From JAXMHB01 sp046346965 (GTDB taxonomy: Bacteria > Pseudomonadota > Gammaproteobacteria > Xanthomonadales > SZUA-5), in the NCBI GenBank assembly GCA_046346965.1, contig JAXMHB010000005.1:1-64000 (forward strand): DNA of 64,000 nucleotides, given 5' to 3'. The translations under genes were made by a program, and so were the position numbers. Under the pieces are notes generated by a model. The model searched no databases. It was not told where the DNA came from and saw nothing but the letters and a program-made list of their open reading frames with translations. This document shows, piece after piece, positions 9,955 through 17,007 of this stretch (the stretch's first letter is position 1; every line of letters starts with the position of its first letter).

Positions 9955-10182
9955 TCTGCCGCTAGGCGCGGTCCGCAGGCCTAGCCCGGCTCTCTGGCCA
10001 AGGACCGGTTTGAGGCGGAGGACGATTCTGGCCGCAACCCTTCGGGACGGGGCTGAATAGTGGACCCTCCGGCCTGCGAACGAGTTCGCAGGCGTTCGTG
10101 TCGACGCGCCGCATGCGGCGCGAGCCGTCCGCCCTCACCCTCGCTGGAGACCGATTCAGCCGCCGTCGCGGCCACGATACTT
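9955..10182. other. Intergenic stretch with two strong dyads
   Basis: No gene seen. It holds a perfect 10-bp inverted repeat with a 2-bp centre (10072-10093, GCCTGCGAAC then GTTCGCAGGC) and a perfect 18-bp palindrome (10105-10122, CGCGCCGCATGCGGCGCG). Neither is followed by a T-run. Their role is unknown. Confidence 0.7.
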
Positions 10183-10276
10183 GATCAGAGTCCCTTGCTC
10201 GCCTTTGGCGCGCTTACTCGCGCTGCAAACTGGCGGCAGTGCAACGCAGGCGCCGCATGGCTGGTCCCCCGCCCCC
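10183..10276 (-). repeat. Dispersed intergenic repeat, copy R2 (left part, split by IS110)
   Basis: Runs from TGATCAGAGTCCC through GCGCGCTTACTCGCGCTG to GGTCCCCCGCCCC. About 78 bp are identical to 11582-11658. The match stops at 10275-10277, where IS110 sequence begins; the expected continuation is found on the far side of the element at 11523. Confidence 0.85.
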
Positions 10277-10339
10277 TTGTATCTAGCTTCTGACTCTCCT
10301 GCTTCGCTCTTGCTTCTGACAATTACTTGTCTGCTTTTG

Positions 10340-10520
10340 CGAACTGCGAGAGGTTTGGTTTGGGAGCAAGTGGCGGAGTGACGAGCCCCCCTGGTGCCTC
10401 TGTACAGCACACGCACGTGGGTCAGCAGGTCACTCCGCCGCTTGATTCTCCACCCATCGCTCGGACAGTTGCCAGTGTTCAACACACGTATATGCAAGGC
10501 GGACGCCGTGGTGGAGAACC
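10340..10520 (+). ncRNA. Predicted IS110 bridge RNA
   Basis: Two internal loops are closed by perfect stems. Target loop: GGCGGAGTGAC (10372-10382) pairs with GTCACTCCGCC (10429-10439). Its left guide CCCCCTG (10387-10393) equals the target top strand, and its right guide GGGTCAG (10419-10425) is complementary to CTGACCC of the target. Donor loop: TTCTCCACC (10446-10454) pairs with GGTGGAGAA (10510-10518). It carries ACAGTTGC (10465-10472), which matches the right-end ACAGCTGC with one wobble, and ATGCAAG (10492-10498), which pairs with the left-end CTTGTAT with one wobble. This is the layout known for IS110 bridge RNAs. The outer limits are approximate. Confidence 0.8.
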
Positions 10521-10553
10521 GCTCTCACCCACACACAGTCGGAGGGCGCGCAC

Positions 10554-11507
10554 ATGAGCTTCGTCGGCATCGATGTCAGCAAGAAGGAACTGGTGCTGTT
10601 TCACTGGGAACGCAAGATCTCCTGGAAGGCGGCGCAGACTCCCCAGGGCTGGGCTGAGGTGCTGACGCGCCTGCAGGAATGGAAGGTCGAGCGCGTCGCG
10701 CTGGAGGCCACCGGGGCCTATGAGCGCGGCATTGCAGATGTGCTCGCCCGCGCGGGCTTGCATGTCTTGAGGCTCAACCCGCGAATGGCGCGCGACCTGG
10801 CCAAGGGCATGGGCTACCTCGCCAAGACCGATCGTGTCGATGCCAAAGTGCTCGCGGAGATCGCCTCGATACGGCCCAACCACCCGCGCTGGGCGCCGCC
10901 CACGCTGGCGGACGACGAACTGCGCCAACTGGTGGAGTGGCGCCTGGATCTGGTCGAAAGTGGTACGCAGGAGAAGAATCGCCTGCAGATGGCGACCAGC
11001 AAGTTTGTCCAACGCTCGATCAACCTCCTGCTCAAGCAGCTGGACAAGGCCATCGACAAGGTCGAGAAAGAGATCAAGGCGCGCATCAAAGACCAACCGG
11101 AACTCAAGCTCGACGCCGAGTTGCTGGATGCGGAGAAGGGGGTCGGCTGGATCACCGCCGTCAGTCTGCTGATCCTGCTCCCGGAGATCGGGTCTGCCAC
11201 CCGCGGCCAGATCAGCCTGCTCGCCGGCCTGGCCCCGGTAGCCAATGACAGCGGCGAGCAGCGAGGCAAACGCCACATCCGTGGCGGACGCAAAGCGGCG
11301 CGTACAGCGCTGTACATGGCGACCCTCTCCGCCACTACCTGCAACCCCGACATTGCCGCCTTCTACCGTCGCCTGAAGGAGACCAAAGGCAAGGAATCCA
11401 AAGTCGCGCTAACCGCCGCCATGCGCAAGCTCTTGGTGCGACTCAACGCCAAGTTGCGCGACGCGCGGGAGCGCCGACGCGGCGATGACTTGCCAAAAAC
11501 GGCTTGA
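10554..11507 (+). CDS. IS110-family transposase (bridge-RNA-guided recombinase)
   Basis: 317 residues. The N-terminal RuvC-like DEDD domain shows D7 (GIDVSK), E51 (ALEATG), D93 and D96 (KTDRVDA). The middle is a coiled-coil region (about 150-185). The C-terminal Tnp domain carries AGLAPVANDSGEQRGKR, with S233 as the expected nucleophile, followed by HIRGGR. The length is normal for the family and no frame disruption is seen, so the element looks active. GGAGGG lies 7 nt before the ATG. The gene follows the bridge RNA, the arrangement of the IS110 (not IS1111) subgroup. Confidence 0.92.
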   Translation: MSFVGIDVSKKELVLFHWERKISWKAAQTPQGWAEVLTRLQEWKVERVALEATGAYERGIADVLARAGLHVLRLNPRMARDLAKGMGYLAKTDRVDAKVLAEIASIRPNHPRWAPPTLADDELRQLVEWRLDLVESGTQEKNRLQMATSKFVQRSINLLLKQLDKAIDKVEKEIKARIKDQPELKLDAELLDAEKGVGWITAVSLLILLPEIGSATRGQISLLAGLAPVANDSGEQRGKRHIRGGRKAARTALYMATLSATTCNPDIAAFYRRLKETKGKESKVALTAAMRKLLVRLNAKLRDARERRRGDDLPKTA

Positions 11508-11522
11508 CTTTGAACACAGCTG

Positions 11523-11712
11523 CTGACCCCCGCCCCGCTTTTGTCCCGCCAAACTCATGTTTGGCAAGAGAGTCCCTGTCTCGCCTTTGGCGCGCTTACT
11601 CGCGCTGCAAACTGGCGGCAGTGCAACGCAGGCGCCGCATGGCTGGTCCCCCGCCCCCTGACCCCCGCCCCGCTTTTTTCCCGCCACACTCATGTTTGGC
11701 AAGAGCTTCCCC
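11523..11712 (-). repeat. Dispersed intergenic repeat, copy R3
   Basis: The right remainder of the copy interrupted by IS110 (11523-11577) is followed by a second intact unit: GCCTTTGGCGCGCTTACTCG, GGTCCCCCGCCCCCTGACC, CATGTTTGGCAAGAG. The words CTGACCCCCGCCCCGCTTTT and ACTCATGTTTGGCAAGAG each occur twice here, about 135 bp apart, so two units lie in tandem. Confidence 0.85.
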
Positions 11713-11751
11713 AGAGTCGGCGCGCTGCCGCGGTGCTGCGGCAGCGCTTTT

Positions 11752-12531
11752 TCATCGGCGATCGTAGCGCCGCCACAGCAAGGCGGTGGCGGCCAGCATC
11801 ACCAGCACCCCGAGTGCCGGTGCGATGGCGACCAGACGCTGCTGCACCGGCTCGCTGACCGCCATCGTGTACAGGATCGCCGGTTCGCGCTCACCGGCCG
11901 CCACCCGCGCCAGATTGAGGCCGGCGTGCAGGCCGATCGGCAAGGCCAGGCCGCCGGATCGCGCCGCCGCGATGCCAAACAGCAGCGCTGACGGAAACAC
12001 GCCAATCACCACCGCCAGCCAGTGCCAGCCGTACAGCAAATGCGAGAGCGCAAAGGCCAGGGCCACCAATGCCTGCGCCGGCCAGAAGCCGATCGCGCCG
12101 CTTAGTACACGCAAGGGATAGCCGCGGAAACCGATCTCTTCCATCGCAGCGAGCGCCAGAATGCCCAGAACGGCAAGCAGCACCGTCCGCGGATCGATTG
12201 CCGGCAGCGGCAACAACTCGATCGGGCCGGCCAGCAGGCGCAGCAGCACCAGATTGGTCGCGTAAATGGCGAGGCCGGCGATCAGCCCAGCCAGCAGACG
12301 CGCCCAGCTGCGGACCTGAGCTGCAGCCCGGAGTTGCAAGGCCTCTGGTCGCCACCAGCGCGTGAGCGCACACAGCAGCAGCGTAGCGCCCGCCCCCCAC
12401 ACCAGATCCGCCCAGGCCGGCGGCACCATGGCGCGCGGAAACGCGCAGATCCAGAGAACGCCGAAGTACATCAGCCAGTATCCGGCCACCCGACTCAGCG
12501 CTGCCGCCGGCACCAGCGTGTAGGTCTCCAT
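11752..12531 (-). CDS. CPBP-family intramembrane glutamic protease
   Basis: 259 residues, largely hydrophobic, with about seven or eight membrane helices. It shows the family motifs: EEIGFR (EExxxR), FALSH (FxxxH) and HAGLN (HxxxN). CPBP (Abi/Rce1-like) proteins cleave membrane substrates; the substrate here is unknown. The gene stands alone between two copies of the intergenic repeat. Confidence 0.85.
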   Translation of the reverse strand: METYTLVPAAALSRVAGYWLMYFGVLWICAFPRAMVPPAWADLVWGAGATLLLCALTRWWRPEALQLRAAAQVRSWARLLAGLIAGLAIYATNLVLLRLLAGPIELLPLPAIDPRTVLLAVLGILALAAMEEIGFRGYPLRVLSGAIGFWPAQALVALAFALSHLLYGWHWLAVVIGVFPSALLFGIAAARSGGLALPIGLHAGLNLARVAAGEREPAILYTMAVSEPVQQRLVAIAPALGVLVMLAATALLWRRYDRR

Positions 12532-12624
12532 GGGTCCACCGCCTATCCGCCCGAATGGCGGCCATTAGCAGCCCACGCGCGCGCCCGGTAACAGTGCCAT
12601 CGGTTGACCTTGCAGCCGCACTTC

Positions 12625-12870
<246 letters not shown>

Positions 12871-12875
12871 CTGTT

Positions 12876-13466
12876 TCAGAGATGGTAGTAATCGATGATC
12901 AGATGCACACGGTCCAGCGGGCTGTCGTTCTTCACCGAGTGATAGCGGGTGTTGTCGACCTCGAACACCTGACCCTCGTGAAAATGATGGTCGATCTCGT
13001 CGATGTAAAAGTGCACATCCGGATGCGTGATGATCGGCACATGGATGCGATGCACCATGCGGATCGCCACTGCGGCATCGACATGACCACTGATCACGCC
13101 GCCGGCCCGCAGTTTGGCGAACATCGCTTTGCGGATGACCGGGCGCTCGTAGCGGTAGTGGGACTGAATCAGCGCCAGGATCGGCGCCAACAGGTCTTCG
13201 AACTCCGCGAAGGTGGCCGTGGTTTCCACCGGCGTGTCGGTGCCCGAGTTGGCGCACCACTTCATCACCAGACTCTGGGTGTCGCGGTGCACGCTGAAGG
13301 TCTGCTGGCGCAGGGCATTGGCGGCCCAATCATCGGCAGTCTTGCCTGCCAGCCGCGCCCGGATGGCGCTCACATCGACCTGCCCCAGGGTCTGAAAACG
13401 CTGCGGCAATTTGTGCGGCGGCGCGCGGAAGATGTCGGCCGGCAGAGCATAGGCATTGGCGAGCAT
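12876..13466 (-). CDS. Aspartyl/asparaginyl beta-hydroxylase family protein
   Basis: 196 residues. The C-terminal half carries the iron-binding pattern of 2-oxoglutarate-dependent Asp/Asn hydroxylases: GHVDAA (HxD) and, about 60 residues on, NTRYHSVKN with the distal His, then RVHLIIDYY. Members hydroxylate Asp/Asn or, in some biosynthetic routes, free amino acids; the substrate here cannot be told. It is transcribed with the regulator at 13533 in the same direction, 66 bp downstream of it. Confidence 0.8.
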   Translation of the reverse strand: MLANAYALPADIFRAPPHKLPQRFQTLGQVDVSAIRARLAGKTADDWAANALRQQTFSVHRDTQSLVMKWCANSGTDTPVETTATFAEFEDLLAPILALIQSHYRYERPVIRKAMFAKLRAGGVISGHVDAAVAIRMVHRIHVPIITHPDVHFYIDEIDHHFHEGQVFEVDNTRYHSVKNDSPLDRVHLIIDYYHL

Positions 13467-13532
13467 GGGCTGGGCACCGGTGAGTCGATCACCGGCGCAT
13501 TCTATGCGATGGTCTGCCCGGATACGCCGCGC

Positions 13533-15881
13533 TCAGCCCAGCTGATGCTCACCGAAATCGTAGTCCAGCCGCGGCCCCGGCGGGCCGATGAAGCTGCCCA
13601 GGCCGTAGTCCACACCGAGCGCAAACAGGCGCGCCAGCGTCTGCGCATCCGGGATGAAGTGCGCCACCACCTCGATACCGTGCTCGCGCGCATAGGCGAG
13701 CACCGGCGGCGTTTGCTGCAGGGAGCGCAAGCCGATCGCGTCGACCGCCAGCAATTCCGGACGCAGCGTGTCGAAGACCTCGCCGCCGCGCGATTCCGCC
13801 CCGACGCGACCCAGGCACAGCAGCACCTTGGCCGCGCGCAATTCCGACCAGGCCGGTAACAGGCGCGCTTGCAGCAGTACGGCCTCGTTATATTCGAGGC
13901 TGAGCACCAGACTTGAATCCGGCAGCCCGCGTCGCGCCAGCCCGTCGATGACGTGACGACGGAAACTCGGATCCAGCACGCTGGTTGGATCCACCGCCAG
14001 CACCATGCGCAGGCCGTGATGACTGCGCTGATGGCCCATCTGCTCCATCACGTGATCCACTGCGTAGTGATCGAGCTCCAGCACGCGGCCAGTCTTGCGC
14101 GCAAGCGTCAGCCACTGGCGCCGGGTGATCGTCTGCTGGCCGCCGTCGTCCGGCCGCAGTCCCAGATGCGCGTGGAACTGCGGGCGCACCGCGCCCCGCA
14201 GCGGCACGATCGGCTGGAACACCAGGCTGGTGTTCTGCGCCGAGGGCGCATGCGCCAGACATTTCTGGATGACCATCGCCAACTCGGGCGGCAGGTCCGA
14301 CTGCGCGTCCGTCAAGGCACGCTTGACCTGATTTCCACCGGCATAGCGCGCCACCTCGATGGTGCGTTCGGCCAGCGCGATCAGCGATTCCGGGCCGGGT
14401 AGCCCCTCATCCGGCAGTGGCAGCACCGCAACACTGCAAGGGCCCGCCTGCAGCGCCTCCAATTGCTGATTCAGGTACTGCCGCAAGGACTCTGCGCGCG
14501 CCATGAGCTCATCCTCCGGCTCGCGCTCCACCAACAGCAGGAAAGACCCGCCGGGCCAAGGTGCGATGCGCTCGCTGCCCAACAACTGCGATTGCAGACT
14601 CTGCGCCACGCGAAACTGGTTCTCGCGTTCCTGCACCAGATGCTGGCCCAGCGAACGCAGACGACCGCTGTCGGAGGAGCACATCAGCAGAGCTTTGGTG
14701 CAGGGATGCTCGGTACCGAGCTGGCGGATCAGCATCACCATTTCGCCCGGATGCACGAGGACGGGCGCGGGCGTGCTCTGAGTGTACTGACGACGCAAAT
14801 TGCGCGCCCGACGCGCGCGCGACACCACGGCGGTGACCAAATGACGCGGACGCACCGGCTTGACCAGGTAGTCGTCGCCGCCCGCGCGCAGCGCGTTGAA
14901 GCGGCTGGCCTCATCCTGCTCGCCGGTCAAAAACACGATCGGTACCAGTGCAAAAGCCGGGTCCTCGCGGATCAGCGAGGTCAGCTGGGTGCCGCTGATC
15001 CCGGGCATGTGCAGGTCCATCAGCACCAGATCGGGGGCAAAGCTGCGGATCTCATCGAGAATGCCGCGCGCGTCACCGGCGATCTGCACATCGACGCCCT
15101 GCTTGCGCAGGATCGATTCGCAATACATGGCCTGCGAGCGATCGTCCTCAACCACCAGCACCCGCAGATGATCCTGACGTTCGAGCACACCCAGCAACTC
15201 GCTGATGCGCGCACTCAGGTGATCGACATCATCGCCTTCCAGCGAGACATCCGCGCCGCTGGTGAGCGCCAGGATGCGGTCATCGAAGCGTCGATCGCGA
15301 TTGACGTAGATCACGCTGGCACCGAGCGCCTCGGCGCTGCGCGCGCCTTCCAGGCGATCCGCGATCGAGCCCAGATCCATTAGACAGTCCTGGTCGATCA
15401 CGACCGCCGCCAGCGTCGTCGGGTCGAGCTTGTCCAGCAAGGCCAGCGCGTCCCCATAGCGCTCCACCCGGTGTTCCGGCCCGTCCAGACGCCGAGCCAG
15501 TTCGCGCCATAGAGGCGTATCCGGCGCCAGCATCAGCACGCGGCGGCGGCTGTCGGCCACGCTGCCGCCGCGCTCGGCGCGCAGCAGGTTCAACGCTGCC
15601 TCCTCCAGCCGCGCCAGCCGCTGCAGCTGAGCCGGGTTGGGCGCGATGCCGGCATCGACCAGGAAGCCCAGATACAAGGCCAACTCGTTCAGACTGACCG
15701 CCAGCGGCGCACGCGCGCTGCTTGAGGCCAGCTGCGCCGCCTTGAGCAGCGCCAGATGCGCCTGTTCGGCCGTCAGCGTGGACCAGGCACCTTTGCGCAG
15801 CGACTGCCACTGCGCCAGCGCCGAGATAATCTCGCGGGGAAGCGGAATAGTCTGTGTCATGGGAGTGGTGACGCGAGCCAT
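13533..15881 (-). CDS. Multidomain response regulator with degenerate GGDEF and EAL parts
   Basis: 782 residues. Roughly 112-235 is a receiver-like fold lacking the acidic signature. Roughly 240-365 is a good receiver domain (VVEDD, LMDLHMPG with the phospho-Asp, LVKPVRP). A segment around 440-520 resembles the second half of a GGDEF domain without the GGDEF motif. The C-terminal 240 residues resemble an EAL domain in which the EAL signature and metal ligands are not recognisable (SLEYNEAVLLQARL). It is therefore probably a phosphorylation-controlled protein-protein or c-di-GMP-binding regulator, not an enzyme. MTQ seven residues on is an alternative start. Confidence 0.7.
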   Translation of the reverse strand: MARVTTPMTQTIPLPREIISALAQWQSLRKGAWSTLTAEQAHLALLKAAQLASSSARAPLAVSLNELALYLGFLVDAGIAPNPAQLQRLARLEEAALNLLRAERGGSVADSRRRVLMLAPDTPLWRELARRLDGPEHRVERYGDALALLDKLDPTTLAAVVIDQDCLMDLGSIADRLEGARSAEALGASVIYVNRDRRFDDRILALTSGADVSLEGDDVDHLSARISELLGVLERQDHLRVLVVEDDRSQAMYCESILRKQGVDVQIAGDARGILDEIRSFAPDLVLMDLHMPGISGTQLTSLIREDPAFALVPIVFLTGEQDEASRFNALRAGGDDYLVKPVRPRHLVTAVVSRARRARNLRRQYTQSTPAPVLVHPGEMVMLIRQLGTEHPCTKALLMCSSDSGRLRSLGQHLVQERENQFRVAQSLQSQLLGSERIAPWPGGSFLLLVEREPEDELMARAESLRQYLNQQLEALQAGPCSVAVLPLPDEGLPGPESLIALAERTIEVARYAGGNQVKRALTDAQSDLPPELAMVIQKCLAHAPSAQNTSLVFQPIVPLRGAVRPQFHAHLGLRPDDGGQQTITRRQWLTLARKTGRVLELDHYAVDHVMEQMGHQRSHHGLRMVLAVDPTSVLDPSFRRHVIDGLARRGLPDSSLVLSLEYNEAVLLQARLLPAWSELRAAKVLLCLGRVGAESRGGEVFDTLRPELLAVDAIGLRSLQQTPPVLAYAREHGIEVVAHFIPDAQTLARLFALGVDYGLGSFIGPPGPRLDYDFGEHQLG

Positions 15882-15954
15882 CGAATCGTCTCAGTGTGAT
15901 CGACTCTGCGTGTAGAGAGAGCGATCTGGATCAAATTGCCGACACTAGGGAACC

Positions 15955-16140
15955 TCTTGCCAAACAGGAGTGTGGCGGGACAAGAGCGGGGCGGGGGTAA
16001 GGGGCGGGGGACCAGCACTGCCGCGCTTCCGAGCACTGTCGCAGGTTCCTGTTTGCCGCCCGAGTAAGCGCGCCAGGGGCGAGACAGGGACTCTTGCCAA
16101 ACATGGGTGCGTGGGCGCAGGAGTGGGACTCGGGACTCGG
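15955..16140 (+). repeat. Dispersed intergenic repeat, copy R5
   Basis: Module order: CTCTTGCCAAACAGGAGTG, GCGGGGCGGGGGTAAGGGGC, ACCAGCACTGCC, GTTTGCCGCCCGAGTAAGCG, GCGAGACAGGGACTCTTGCC, then GGGACTCGGGACTCGG. This is a nearly complete plus-orientation unit and fixes the module order of the family. Confidence 0.85.
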
Positions 16141-16245
16141 TTCAGTTCAGCCATGAGGGCGAGACCGTGACTCTGATCAGATCAAGGCTGCGGGCGCCGC
16201 TTGCGCGACGCCCGCAGTTTGCAGCGTGGGCTACGCTGAGAGGGC

Positions 16246-16722
16246 TCAGCTCGCTGCAATGGTGACCGTCACGGTGTCGCGATACTCGCCGGCCGGCAGT
16301 TCGCTCTGGCCTTCGACATTCACCGTCAGCTCGTAGGCCGCGTTCCACTGCGGATCGGGGCGGGCGATCGAGGCGTCGGTGGAGAGGCTGTGGTCGCTGA
16401 TCGAGTCGTAGTTGACCCGGTAGGCGCTGGTGGCGCCGCGCGGGCCGACCATCTTGCCGCCTTCGGCGGAGGTGAAGCTCACCGAGTAGCCATCCGGATC
16501 GTTGCAGGTCTCTTTGACCTGACCGACAGCGCGGTTGGCTTCGCCAGCGACGAGGTCGAGGTTGGTGCCGTAGTCGACCACACCGATCTCGCACAGCGCA
16601 CCGACGGTGCCGCGGATGATGATCTGGCCAGAAGTCGGGCCACTGACGACGGCGTGGGCGGTGCCGGCGACGAGCAGCGCGGCGGACAGGGTGGTGGCGG
16701 CAAACAGGTTCTTCAGGTTCAT
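16246..16722 (-). CDS. Spore coat U (SCPU)-like secreted protein
   Basis: 158 residues from the ATG at 16722, the start that gives a clean signal peptide ending GTAHA. An upstream in-frame start would bury it. The mature part is a predicted beta-sandwich with two Cys (GALCEIG, ETCNDP) and ends PAGEYRDTVTVTIAAS, the typical end of SCPU/fimbrial-like domains. Such proteins often form pili of the Csu type, but no usher or chaperone gene is nearby, so it is an isolated copy. Confidence 0.7.
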   Translation of the reverse strand: MNLKNLFAATTLSAALLVAGTAHAVVSGPTSGQIIIRGTVGALCEIGVVDYGTNLDLVAGEANRAVGQVKETCNDPDGYSVSFTSAEGGKMVGPRGATSAYRVNYDSISDHSLSTDASIARPDPQWNAAYELTVNVEGQSELPAGEYRDTVTVTIAAS

Positions 16723-17007
16723 GGCGGTAGCTCCAGGGATTTGCTTGAGGGTGGGTTTGAAGTGGCTCCCCGGATCGTCCGGGGACGAGTACCCTTTAGC
16801 GAGATCCATGCCAGCCCTGAAACATCTGATAGCTTGCTGTTTTTATTGGCTTTTGTTCGAGTATCTGCAATCTGGGCGCATCCATGGACCGAGCGCCATT
16901 CGCAAAACGCAACGCGCGCTTCGCAGTTTGCAAAATGATTGGCAGTTGCCCACGCTGCCGCCTCGGCGGCATCTTCCGCGCCGAGTAGCCACCAGGGATT
17001 GCCGCGG

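Larger units (their letters stand above)
10276..11522 (+). mobile_element. IS110-family insertion sequence, complete
   Basis: Ends were set from the interrupted repeat. The left flank GGTCCCCCGCCCC is joined to the right flank GACCCCCGCCCC by a CT dinucleotide in the intact copy at 11645-11670; here CT is at both edges (10276-10277 and 11523-11524). That gives an element of 1247 bp with a CT core and no other target duplication, as expected for IS110. It contains a roughly 275-nt 5' non-coding end (bridge RNA candidate) and the transposase at 10554. Confidence 0.85.

Noticed and set aside
16246..16722. Csu-type pilus locus
   Set aside because: Single SCPU-like gene without chaperone or usher.
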